Positions 27,547 through 37,600 of a DNA stretch of 64,000 nt are shown piece by piece. Position numbers and translations under genes: made by a program. The DNA is taken from positions 45,507 to 109,506 of the forward strand of contig NZ_JAUOEK010000055.1 in the NCBI RefSeq assembly GCF_030540835.1. The letters are read 5' to 3'. This stretch comes from Flavivirga aquimarina. Lineage in GTDB: Bacteria; Bacteroidota; Bacteroidia; Flavobacteriales; Flavobacteriaceae. The notes beneath the pieces were generated by a model, which made no database searches, was not told the DNA's origin, and saw only the letters and a list, made by a program, of their open reading frames with translations. Position 1 is the first letter of the stretch. Every line of letters starts with the position of its first letter.

Positions 27547-28005
27547 TTATTTGAAGTTTTTCTTGATTCTATCTAAATCACGTTTATTATCCCGATCTTT
27601 AATAGTTTCTCGTTTGTCATACAGTTTCTTCCCTTTTGCTAAGGCAATGTCCATTTTTGCATAGCCCTTATCATTAATAAACAAACGCAATGGAATAATG
27701 GTAAGTCCTGTGTTTTGAACTTCTTTATTAAGTTTTTTAAGTTCTCTTTTATTTAGTAAAAGTTTGCGAGTAGCTTTAGGTTTATGATTGTAGTAATTTC
27801 CAAAAGCGTATTCTTGAATGGTCATATTTATAACAAAAAGCTCCCCTTGTTCATTAAATTCACAAAAACTTTCGGCAATAGATGCTTTACTGCTACGTAT
27901 CGATTTAATTTCGGTTCCGGTTAGTACAATTCCTGCTGTATACTTATCTAATATTTCGTATTGAAAGCGTGCCTTTTTGTTCTGTATGTTAATGGTTTTT
28001 TGCAT
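27547..28005 (-). CDS. smpB: SsrA-binding protein SmpB
   Basis: SmpB binds tmRNA and guides it to stalled ribosomes for trans-translation. The 152-aa protein has the OB-fold motifs NKKARFQYEILDKYTAGIVL, TGTEIKSIR, the GYAKMDIALAKGKKLYDKRE segment and a basic C-terminal tail that becomes helical on the ribosome. The start is the ATG at 28003-28005; a TTG three codons further out is in frame but not needed. It is convergent with the LRR gene. Confidence 0.96.
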   Translation of the reverse strand: MQKTINIQNKKARFQYEILDKYTAGIVLTGTEIKSIRSSKASIAESFCEFNEQGELFVINMTIQEYAFGNYYNHKPKATRKLLLNKRELKKLNKEVQNTGLTIIPLRLFINDKGYAKMDIALAKGKKLYDKRETIKDRDNKRDLDRIKKNFK

Positions 28006-28290
28006 GGAGGACAAAACTACATAAATTTATCTATAGATTTAAAAAGTAAAATAGGGCAAAGTATTTATAATAGCCAAAAACTTCAATTAAAATTCGGCTA
28101 TAACGCATTTGTACAATCTTAATAGGTTTGTAAATCATTATAGTTCAATAAATTATCCTTCTAAAACATGTTTTTATCCGTTACAGATAAGTTTTATGTC
28201 ATATACTAGATATTACAGCAGTCAGGATTAAGGCTGAAAACCTGTAAAAAAGAGTAGGCCATTATTGTTTAATTTTTAAGTATTTATATT

Positions 28291-29775
28291 ATGAAAAAAA
28301 AATATCTAGTAATTGCTATTTCGTTCGTAATTGGTATTATCCAATCATTACAGGCTCAAATACTAGCGTCTCATGATTTTAACAACGGCGGACTTGGGGA
28401 TTTTCTCGTTTGCACAACGCAAAGTCCAAATTATGCATCGGTTGTAAATAATCGGTTAAAGACCTTTTGGCAAGAGTCATCTTATAATGGTACACGTACA
28501 ACAAAAGGAGCTGAAGTATGCGCCAATAATTGGAATACCAGAAAAGAGGGTTGGATGGGATTTACTATGAATTTAGGCCCAGATTACCCCACTAATAAAA
28601 CGGCAGGGGTCGCCCAAATTTTTCAGTTTTATAGTTCTACTTTTTGGTCATGGGCGGCATTGATAAATATTATTAATGGCGATCTACAGATCACACATAG
28701 ATCTAATGGCGGAACAAGCGGTAATACTAATGCCGTAATTTATCCTAATTTTCCAAAAAACACCAATATGGATATCATTATTCATTTTGTATTATCGGCT
28801 TCAAATAACGGATTAATCCAAATTTGGGTTAATGGTGTAAGCGAATATTATGCGAATAATATAAACTTTGGTTATGCCGAAGGCTGGACTAACGATGTAC
28901 AGTCCAGTCAATATTCTTACGTTGATTTAAAAATAGGTCAGTATAATTATGATGACCCAAATTATACTAATAACGAAACTCGAACGGTATATTACGATAA
29001 TGTGAGTTGGTACAGTGGTTCTAATGGTTATTCTATAGTGAACCCTTCTGCTGCTAGTGGTAATAACTTTCGACTTGTGAAGCGTAACTCTACGGGATTT
29101 GCCATAGATGGAGGAAGTGGAGGCGCTAATGGTCAGAGTATTGAATTATACACTAATATAAACCATAATAACTTAAGATGGATAGAAATAGATAGAGGCG
29201 GCGGGTACTATTCCTATCAAAAATATGGTACTAATTACTGCATTGATGGAGGAAATAATGGAGCAAATGGGCAGGATGTCTATTTGTGGGAATGTGGAAA
29301 TAATAATCAAAACCAACATTGGCTAAAAATTAATGCAGGAAATGGCCATTACCGTTTGCAAAAGCGAAATGCTCCTAGTTACTCGATAGATGGAGGGAAT
29401 CAAGGAGCCATTAATCAAAATGTTTATTTATGGACCTCAAGCAGTACGAATCAAAATCAGCAATGGCGATTTGATACTGTTAGTACATCCAAAAATTCTG
29501 GAGAAAAACTTTCTACTGAAGAAACAGATGAGAACATAGATGATTTTAATGTATTTCCAAGCCCGGTAAATAATGAGCTTACTATTAAGCTTAATGATGC
29601 TTATAGTAAGGATGCCGTTATAGAAATTTATTCTGTTAACGGACAAAAAGTTATACAAACTAAACCTAGTAGCAATCTGGTTAAACTTGATTTGTCGAAG
29701 CTATATAGTGGTATTTATGTTTTAATGATAAACAGTAAATCTAAAAAACTAACTAAAAAAATTGTCAAATTATAA
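28291..29775 (+). CDS. T9SS-exported protein: concanavalin-like domain plus ricin-type lectin
   Basis: The 494-aa protein has a signal peptide (1-22, ending SLQAQ). The N-terminal domain (about 25-245) reads like a concanavalin-like jelly roll of the kind seen in polysaccharide lyases (TTKGAEVCANNW, WMGFTMNLGPDYP, then VYYDNVSWYSG at the end). A ricin B-type beta-trefoil follows (about 255-395) with three SIDGG/AIDGG...NGQ units and QHW/QQW motifs. The C-terminal T9SS sorting domain (about 420-494) has FNVFPSPVNNELTIKL and KKIVKL. It is probably a secreted carbohydrate-active enzyme or lectin; the lyase assignment is weak because no catalytic residues can be named. Confidence 0.82.
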   Translation: MKKKYLVIAISFVIGIIQSLQAQILASHDFNNGGLGDFLVCTTQSPNYASVVNNRLKTFWQESSYNGTRTTKGAEVCANNWNTRKEGWMGFTMNLGPDYPTNKTAGVAQIFQFYSSTFWSWAALINIINGDLQITHRSNGGTSGNTNAVIYPNFPKNTNMDIIIHFVLSASNNGLIQIWVNGVSEYYANNINFGYAEGWTNDVQSSQYSYVDLKIGQYNYDDPNYTNNETRTVYYDNVSWYSGSNGYSIVNPSAASGNNFRLVKRNSTGFAIDGGSGGANGQSIELYTNINHNNLRWIEIDRGGGYYSYQKYGTNYCIDGGNNGANGQDVYLWECGNNNQNQHWLKINAGNGHYRLQKRNAPSYSIDGGNQGAINQNVYLWTSSSTNQNQQWRFDTVSTSKNSGEKLSTEETDENIDDFNVFPSPVNNELTIKLNDAYSKDAVIEIYSVNGQKVIQTKPSSNLVKLDLSKLYSGIYVLMINSKSKKLTKKIVKL

Positions 29776-29827
29776 ATAGTATAGTCATCTGTTTCCAAAC
29801 TAAACTAAGAGGAAAAAATATTATTTT

Positions 29828-29867
29828 AAAGAGGTTGCTTGAGAAATTATTGTAAAGCAACCTCTTT
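29828..29867 (+). terminator. Rho-independent terminator of the lectin gene
   Basis: AAAGAGGTTGCTT (29828-29840) pairs perfectly with AAGCAACCTCTTT (29855-29867), followed by T's. It is a 13-bp stem with a 14-base loop, 53 bases after the lectin gene stop. Confidence 0.9.
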
Positions 29868-30072
29868 TTATCTTTCACTACGACCTTTTTGCTATAACAT
29901 AAATTTTTAATTTTTCAATAAAAAACACAAAACACTAGTAGCGTGTATTTTGAAGGATATTATTATCCATAGTGTTAGAATTAACAGGATTTTATCTAAA
30001 TGCACAATGTGTTAATTGATTATATATTTTGAATAAATACAATTACTTTAGCAGGAAGAATTTAGGTATTAT

Positions 30073-31653
30073 ATGCAAAAGGTAATTTTAGTAGTTTCAG
30101 TTTTATTGATTTTGAGTTCTTGTAAGAGTATTGAAAAGCATAATGAACAGATATCGAAATTGCATGCTGTTATTGATTTGCATGAAGATGTAGATAAGGT
30201 TTACAATCAGTTAAAAAGACACCACCCTAAATTATACCAATATACGCCGAAAGAAGTTTTAGATTTTAAGTTTGATAGCTTAAAAAAAGCTATTACAACG
30301 CCTATGAGTTCTAGAGGTTTCTATAAAGCTTTAGCACCCGTAGTATCTCAAGTAAAACAAGGTCATATTTCGTTGAGTTCAGCAAATAAATGGTACACCA
30401 AGAAAGAACGGAAACAATTACTTAAGAACAAGTTTGAGTTTTATGCTTTAGATTTTGAGTATTTACAAAATAAACTTCGTATTAAAAGAACTAGGGGTAA
30501 AGATTCTACAATTGTTGGATGCGAAGTGGTTAAGATAGAAGAAGATTCAGTCGCAGATTTAATAGATATTTATAAAACACGTTTTGCTTCTGATGGTTAT
30601 AATACCACATTACATAATAGATATGTTGGGCGTCATTTTTCTAGTTTTTATTATAAGGATAAGGGGCGAGTGGATAGTTTAAAAGTTACTTTAAAGTGTG
30701 AAGATTCCTTGTATGTTAAAACTTTTAGAAGATTGCAAAAGAAAGAAAAACCTAAAAAGCAAGATTCTATTAAAACGGAAAAACGTATAAAACTAACTTC
30801 AGAACAAAAAAAAGAAAATCGGTTTGCAGCCAAAAAGAAGCGAAAATTTAACCGAAAACATGGATTCATAAAAAAATATAAGGAATACACACGAAACTTT
30901 CGTTTTATAGAAGAAAGTGAAGATTTAGCTTATATGAAGTTGAGAAGCTTTACTAATGGTAATTATAAAAGATTCTATAAGGAAAGTTTTACCAAATTAG
31001 ATTCTGCAAAAACAAAGTATTTAATTCTGGATTTAAGAGATAATGGTGGTGGTAGAATAGCCGAAATTGATTATCTATATTCTTATCTAACTAAGGAAAA
31101 GTATAAATTTATAGAAAATAGTGAGGTTACCAGTCGAGTGCCGTTCTTAAAATTTTTAATGAGCAATACCACACCTAATAGCATAAAACTATTATCAGGT
31201 ATAATTTCTCCAGTAATTGTTGTTCAGAATTTAATGAGGATACGAGAACGAGATGGTAAGTTATATTACAGGTTTAAACAAACTAAAGTTAGAGAACCCA
31301 GACCTTTACATTTTACTGGTAAGATTTATGTACTGATTAACGGGAATTCATTTTCGGCATCATCATTAATTTCTACACACCTAAAAGCAACAAAAAGAGC
31401 TACGTTTGTAGGAGAAGAAACGGGAGGTGCTTATAATGGCACCGTTGCTGGTATTTATAAAATATATGAACTACCTAATACCAAGCTTAAAATACGTATG
31501 GGTATGATGCAGGTAGAAGCTCCTCAAAAACAAAACCCAGATGGTTATGGCGTAATACCGGATGTTGAAATTTTGCCTACAATTATTGACAGAAATGTAA
31601 AAAAAGACCCTGAGTTTGAATGGGTTTTAAAAGATATTGCCAGTAAACGATAA
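30073..31653 (+). CDS. S41 family peptidase, lipoprotein
   Basis: The 526-aa protein has an SPII signal (LLILSSC, Cys17) and a helical N-terminal region. A Lys/Arg-rich insertion follows (about 215-275: KEKPKKQDSIKTEKRIKL), then the tail-specific protease core (about 280-510). The core has LAYMKLRSFTNG, ILDLRDNGGGRIAEIDYLYS, the catalytic Ser region INGNSFSASSLISTHLKA and TFVGEETGGAYNGTVAG. Such carboxyl-terminal processing peptidases act in the periplasm or at the outer membrane. No clear PDZ domain is visible; the charged insertion is unusual. Confidence 0.88.
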   Translation: MQKVILVVSVLLILSSCKSIEKHNEQISKLHAVIDLHEDVDKVYNQLKRHHPKLYQYTPKEVLDFKFDSLKKAITTPMSSRGFYKALAPVVSQVKQGHISLSSANKWYTKKERKQLLKNKFEFYALDFEYLQNKLRIKRTRGKDSTIVGCEVVKIEEDSVADLIDIYKTRFASDGYNTTLHNRYVGRHFSSFYYKDKGRVDSLKVTLKCEDSLYVKTFRRLQKKEKPKKQDSIKTEKRIKLTSEQKKENRFAAKKKRKFNRKHGFIKKYKEYTRNFRFIEESEDLAYMKLRSFTNGNYKRFYKESFTKLDSAKTKYLILDLRDNGGGRIAEIDYLYSYLTKEKYKFIENSEVTSRVPFLKFLMSNTTPNSIKLLSGIISPVIVVQNLMRIRERDGKLYYRFKQTKVREPRPLHFTGKIYVLINGNSFSASSLISTHLKATKRATFVGEETGGAYNGTVAGIYKIYELPNTKLKIRMGMMQVEAPQKQNPDGYGVIPDVEILPTIIDRNVKKDPEFEWVLKDIASKR

Positions 31654-31734
31654 CAGTCGTATTTTTTATTGCCTTCACGTAAAACATTTGTATTTTTGTT
31701 TTCAATTTTTTAATAGAATAATCAAATATATTTT

Positions 31735-33135
31735 ATGAATTCATACGATGTAGCCGTAATAGGTTCAGGGCCAGGAGGGTATGTGGCAGCAATACGATGT
31801 GCGCAATTAGGAATGAAAACTGCCATTATAGAAAAGTATGGGACTTTAGGAGGTACATGCTTAAATGTAGGATGTATCCCTAGTAAGGCGCTTTTAGATT
31901 CTTCACATCATTACGAAGATGCTATTAAGCATTTTGAAGAACACGGTATAGATATTCCCGGAGAGATTAAAGTAAATCTTGAAAAAATGATTGCTCGTAA
32001 ACAGGCAGTTGTTGACCAAACTACTGGAGGTATTGATTTTTTAATGAAGAAGAATAATATTGACGTATACCAAGGTTTAGGAAGTTTTAAGGATGCGACC
32101 CATATTACAATTTCTGGGGAAGAAACAACCGAAATAGAAGCAAAAAACACAATTATAGCTACTGGAAGTAAACCTTCAAGTTTGCCATTTATAACCATTG
32201 ATAAAGAAAGAGTTATAACATCTACAGAAGCTTTAAAGCTTAAAGAAATACCCAAGCACTTAATTGTTATTGGTGGTGGTGTTATTGGTTTAGAACTTGG
32301 GCAAGTTTATAAAAGGTTAGGAGCTGAGGTTACGGTTGTAGAATATATGGATCGTATCATTCCAACTATGGATGCAGGCTTATCTAAAGAACTTAATAAA
32401 GTTTTGAAGAAGCAAAAATTTAAGATGAACGTATCTCACAAAGTGAAGTCTGTTGAGCGCGTTGGTGATGAAGTGATTGTAAAAGCAGATAATAAAAAAG
32501 GAGAAGAAGTAGAATTAAAAGGTGATTACTGTTTGGTCTCTGTAGGACGTCGTCCATATACAGATGGTTTAAATGCAGAATCAGCTGGAGTGAAATTGAC
32601 CGATAGAGGACAAATAGAAGTTAACGATCATTTACAAACAAGTGCTTCTAATATATATGCTATTGGAGATGTTGTGAAAGGAGCTATGCTAGCTCATAAA
32701 GCTGAAGAGGAAGGTGTTTTTGTAGCTGAGACTTTAGCAGGGCAAAAACCACATATAGATTATAACTTAATTCCGGGTGTAGTTTACACATGGCCAGAAG
32801 TTGCTGCAGTTGGAAAAACTGAAGAGCAGCTTAAAGAAGCTGGTATAGCTTATAAGTCTGGACAGTTTCCTATGCGTGCTTTAGGGCGTAGTAGAGCTAG
32901 TATGGATTTAGATGGGTTTGTAAAAATTCTTGCAGATAAAACTACTGATGAAATTTTAGGTGTCCATATGGTTGGTGCTCGTGCTGCTGACATGATTGCA
33001 GAAGCTGTTGTGGCTATGGAATATAGGGCATCAGCCGAAGATATATCACGTATGTCTCATGCCCACCCAACCTTTACAGAAGCTATTAAAGAAGCTGCAC
33101 TTGCGGCTACAGAAGACCGAGCGTTGCATATATAA
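31735..33135 (+). CDS. lpdA: Dihydrolipoyl dehydrogenase (E3)
   Basis: The 466-aa flavoprotein reoxidises dihydrolipoamide in the pyruvate, 2-oxoglutarate and branched-chain dehydrogenase complexes, producing NADH. It has the FAD motif VAVIGSGPGGYVAAIRCAQL, the redox disulfide GGTCLNVGCIPSK and the NAD motif IVIGGGVIGLELGQV. IYAIGDVVKGAMLAHKAEEE and the C-terminal His-Glu pair SHAHPTFTEAIKEA complete the set. All key residues are present. It stands alone, followed by a strong terminator. Confidence 0.97.
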   Translation: MNSYDVAVIGSGPGGYVAAIRCAQLGMKTAIIEKYGTLGGTCLNVGCIPSKALLDSSHHYEDAIKHFEEHGIDIPGEIKVNLEKMIARKQAVVDQTTGGIDFLMKKNNIDVYQGLGSFKDATHITISGEETTEIEAKNTIIATGSKPSSLPFITIDKERVITSTEALKLKEIPKHLIVIGGGVIGLELGQVYKRLGAEVTVVEYMDRIIPTMDAGLSKELNKVLKKQKFKMNVSHKVKSVERVGDEVIVKADNKKGEEVELKGDYCLVSVGRRPYTDGLNAESAGVKLTDRGQIEVNDHLQTSASNIYAIGDVVKGAMLAHKAEEEGVFVAETLAGQKPHIDYNLIPGVVYTWPEVAAVGKTEEQLKEAGIAYKSGQFPMRALGRSRASMDLDGFVKILADKTTDEILGVHMVGARAADMIAEAVVAMEYRASAEDISRMSHAHPTFTEAIKEAALAATEDRALHI

Positions 33136-33156
33136 TTATATTAAAATATTGTGAAT

Positions 33157-33190
33157 AAAAAAGTCCGATTCAAACGAATCGGACTTTTTT
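33157..33190. terminator. Bidirectional terminator between lpdA and a T9SS gene
   Basis: AAAAAAGTCCGATTC (33157-33171) and GAATCGGACTTTTTT (33176-33190) form a perfect 15-bp stem with a four-base loop and U-tracts on both strands. It serves both convergent genes. Confidence 0.95.
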
Positions 33191-33210
33191 ATTATTAAAA
33201 TATGTGGTTT

Positions 33211-34353
33211 TTATTTTTTTACAGTTTTAACTGTACCTAATTCTAATCCACTTTTATCTTTAATCTTAACTAAATAAACACCTTTATTAAGGTTGCTCAT
33301 ATCTGCACCATCTGTTACAATTTGAGATGATACTTTAGAACCTAAAATGTTATAGATGTCAACTGAGTAAATATTTTTTGAAGAAAAATATAAACGGTCG
33401 TTTACTGGGTTAGGGTAAGCATTAAAACTTTCTAGTGTTTTGTTATTAGTTGAAAGAGAGCCTCCATTAAACAGTGTTAAAACATCTGCATCAGATATAG
33501 CTCTTTGATACACCTCTATATTATCCATTCTCATTTGTAAATCTGCATTTCTTCCATCCTGTCCTCTAATAGCATTAGCTGTGAATTCTCCTGTTCCTGG
33601 ATCTAAATGGCTTAAACCACCAAGACCTGATGTTCCTGCAGTACCTATGGAGTTTCTACCTGCAAAACCTATATAAAACTTCCTGTTAGTCCAATCGCCA
33701 CTTGTTTGTGCTATTTCAGAGGTTATACGTAAATCTCCTTCTATATAAATCCTGTAAAGTTTATCCGTATCATTGTAAGTTATTACTATTTCTCTGTATG
33801 GAGGTGTTACTGTACCGTATTGAAAACCATCAGAACCACCAACTCCTCCTGTATCACCAAAACCACTGGCAAATCCACCATTTCTTGAAGTAAACCAATC
33901 AGCTTCCCAAGTACCTCCATTATTACCCACTATAGTAAAAATTCCAGAATCAGTACCACTTTGAGTATGACCAAATACTTGAAGATTTAATCGAACAGTA
34001 TAACTATCTGTACCTAAAGCTATTTCGTTAATTATGATATGCCCAGTATAATCTGTCTGTAAAAGATTGTTCCCAGCATCATTAAAAATAGTATTTGCAA
34101 ATTGAGCACGGTCTTCAACTGCAGCAACATCTTGTTGTACTATAGCTCCTCCAGCTGTTTCAAACATATAACCATTTGTATTTACAAATAGCGCGGCATT
34201 TCCTCTTGTATTATCAGGATCAATACTGGTAACTCCAGCCGGTAAATTGTTAAGAGGATCTGCTCCTTCAAAATCTATTGTAAATTCTGGACCTTGCGAA
34301 TAGGTTAAAAAACTAATACTTAAAAGTAAAAGTGTTGAGTAAATTTTTTTCAT
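33211..34353 (-). CDS. Secreted T9SS protein with LamG/concanavalin-like domain
   Basis: The 380-aa protein has a signal peptide (1-19, ending LTYSQ). The body (about 22-290) is beta-rich and ends RMDNIEVYQRAISDADVLTL, which is characteristic of LamG/concanavalin-like domains. The T9SS type A sorting domain (about 305-380) contains FNAYPNPVNDRLYFSS, MSNLNKGVYLVKI and VKTVKK. No catalytic residues can be named; glycan binding is plausible. It precedes the HTCS gene on the same strand but is 267 bases away, with no shared structure seen. Confidence 0.82.
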   Translation of the reverse strand: MKKIYSTLLLLSISFLTYSQGPEFTIDFEGADPLNNLPAGVTSIDPDNTRGNAALFVNTNGYMFETAGGAIVQQDVAAVEDRAQFANTIFNDAGNNLLQTDYTGHIIINEIALGTDSYTVRLNLQVFGHTQSGTDSGIFTIVGNNGGTWEADWFTSRNGGFASGFGDTGGVGGSDGFQYGTVTPPYREIVITYNDTDKLYRIYIEGDLRITSEIAQTSGDWTNRKFYIGFAGRNSIGTAGTSGLGGLSHLDPGTGEFTANAIRGQDGRNADLQMRMDNIEVYQRAISDADVLTLFNGGSLSTNNKTLESFNAYPNPVNDRLYFSSKNIYSVDIYNILGSKVSSQIVTDGADMSNLNKGVYLVKIKDKSGLELGTVKTVKK

Positions 34354-34620
34354 TTCAATAAAGTTTAAATTGTTTTATTAATTAGCTTAATGTGTTGCTA
34401 AATTATTTAAACTTTTAATGATTTATTGGCGAGTATTGTATCAATAAAGGGGTAATAATGTTGTAGTTTACAGTATATTAAAGTAATTATTTATTTAAAC
34501 AATTTAAAATGAAATTTTGTATGTCATATTTAAATAATGTATAAAAGATTAATTGCTTTTTTGCTTTTCAAATATTAAAGATTAATCTGGATTTTTTTAG
34601 TAGGAACTGTTACTTTTGTT

Positions 34621-37600
34621 TTAAGTTGTGTGCTTTTTAATATACTCCGTAGGACTCATTCCATACTCTTTCTGAAAACATTTGCCAAAATATTTTTGAT
34701 TATTAAAACCAGTCATATAAGCTATTTCAGAAAGATACAACTCATTCTTTTTAAGAAGTTGTTCCGCACGTTTTAATCTGATTTTTTTAATAAAATTTAC
34801 AGGTGTTTCATTTAAAATAGCCTGAAGTTTTCTGTATAAATTAGCTCTGCTCATGCCAACTTCAGAAGCTAGGTATTCTACACTTAATAAATTATCATTC
34901 ATAGAGTCTTCTATGATAGTTACCAATTTCCTAATAAATTTATCATCATTCGAATCGGTATCAATTTCAGATGGTTCGACAGTAATCACCTTGCTGTATT
35001 GCTCCTTAAGTTGTTTTCTGGTTATTAATACATTCTTTACTTTCCATTTTACGAATTCCAAACTAAATGGTTTTTCTATATAATCATCAGCACCTAAACT
35101 TAGACATTCAATTTTGGTTTCTTCAGAGTTTTTTGCAGTAAGCATAAATACAGGAATGTTGTTTACTTCTGGGTTGTTCTTAACCTTCTTAAGCATAGAT
35201 ATACCATCTTCTATAGGCATTAATATGTCACTAATTATAAGTTGTGGTTTTTCGTTTAAAACAGTGTCGTATCCTTCCTTACCATTTGAGGCTTCTTTAA
35301 TATTGAAGTCATTTTTTAACTCTTCTTTAATCATGTGCCTTAAGTCTTTGTTGTCTTCTACAATTAAGACTTTAGGTTTGTTAGATTTTTGTTTGGTTTT
35401 GGCATCATGAGCTTGGTAAACCTCCTCTATAACTTGAAACTCTGAGTTTTTAATAAAGTTCTTTTTTAAAGGCTCGGCCATCTCTAAGCGTTCTTCTTTA
35501 CTATATCTTTTTTTGTTAATAGGTAGGTGAAAAGTAAATTTGGTATATGTGTTTTTCTTGCTTTCAACTGCTATAGTGCCATGATGTCTCTCTATTAGTT
35601 TTTCTACTAATTCCATTCCGATTCCAGTTCCTGGGATGTTGTTAGTATGTGTTTTGGTTGCCTGATAGTATCGATCAAAAATAAATGGCAAATCTTCCTC
35701 TGGTATACCAATACCATTATCTTGAACACAACATTTTATATAGATTCCTTTTTTAAGTTTGAGAATGTTTGAGTTTTTAGTATCAACGGATATTAATTCT
35801 AAATTAACATTTATTTCTCCTTGTTCTGGTGTGTACTTAAAAGCATTTGAAAGTAGATTAAAGAGTATTTTTTCTAGTATATCGACATCATACCAACCTT
35901 TAATTTCTTTTTCTTTTGATATAAATTCGTATTTAATATTATATATTTTTGCAAAATCATTAAATGCATTTTTTATGATGCTAATATCTTTAACAATGTC
36001 ATTTTTAGATATACTTAATTTGAATTTACCACCTTCAAATTTTCTGATGTCCATTATTTGATTTATCAGCCTACGCATTCTAAGGGTATTATTGTATATA
36101 CGTTGAGAAGTTAGCGGGCTTAGTGTGAAATTCTTTTCTTTTATAACCTTTTCTATGGTGCCAAAAATTAAAGAAAGAGGCGTTCGTAACTCATGAGAAA
36201 TGTCGGTGAAAAAGACCATTTTCATTCTGTTATGCTCGTTGTCTTTTTCTCTACTTATAGTTTCTTTGACTAAATTCTTTTTTAAATTATACCATCTTCT
36301 AATAAGTAGAATACTTACAAAAAATATAATTGCTGCTAATAAACAATATATAAAAATAGCCCAATTACTTTTCCAAATAGGGGCTTTAATAGAAAATTTT
36401 AATATAGTAGGAGTCTCATTCCAGACACCATCACTATTAGAACTTTTTACCTTAAAAGTATAGGAACCTGGGGAAAGGTCGTTATAATTTGCGTTTCTAT
36501 TAGATGCGTTAGTGTAAACCCAATAATTATTTAAACCTTCTAACTTATATGCATACTTATTTTTAATTGGATTAGTAAGATCTAATGAGGAAAAATAAAC
36601 AACAATATTATTTTGATTATAAGGTAAAACAATAGGGGTTTTAGAATCAATTTTAACAACAGTTGATACATTTGATTTTGAATTTGTTTGATCTGCTTTT
36701 GTGGCACCCAGAGTAGTAAAACTGGTTATCACTGTTGAAGGAATCTTATTGTTTTGAGAAAATTTATTTGTAAAAACAGTATAAAACCCATCAGAACAGC
36801 CAAAATAAATATTGTCACCAATTTTATTTGAAGAACTAGAATTATATATAAATTGACTTTCTTTAATACCATCCTCAAAGCCAAAGTGCCTGATTTTTTC
36901 ATTCTTTAAATCAAAGCGTATCAAGCCGTCGTCTGTACTCAGCCATAAGTTTTTCTTTTGATCTTGTCGAATGGCAGAGATTGTATTTGACATAACCCCC
37001 TTTGATTTGCCAAAGTGCTTAAAGTTATTAGAGTTTTTAAGATATAGGTTTAATCCACCGCCCCTGGTTCCTATCCAAATATTTTCATTTATATCTTCAT
37101 ATAAACTTAAAATAGCATTTGATGTTAAGCCATTTTCTATTGATGGTAAATATTCTTCAATGGATTCATTATTAAAATCAATCTTAAAGAGTCCTTCACC
37201 TCGAGTACCAACCCATAGTTCATTATTTTTTGTAAAAAGTAAAACAGAGGTATGACTATTGGCAAGTTTAATTTTGACATCTTTTTTAAATTTTGATATT
37301 TGATTCTCTGAATTTATTATCTCTATACCACCACTCCAAAGACCAAGCCAAGTTTCATTTTTACTAATAGTTGCTATGTCTGTTATCGTATTTTTAAACT
37401 TCTTTATTTCAGTTAATTTTAAATCTTTTTTGTGAGGTTTATAAGTATCTGTTATATAAAAACTATTACCATTAGCTAGTAGAAGTTTGTCTTTTTCGAA
37501 ATTTTGTTTAATAATATTAATATTATTAAACCCAGTTTCTATTTTATAGTAATTATTTAATTCTGGATTATAGTGATACAAACCATCATTCATTCCAACT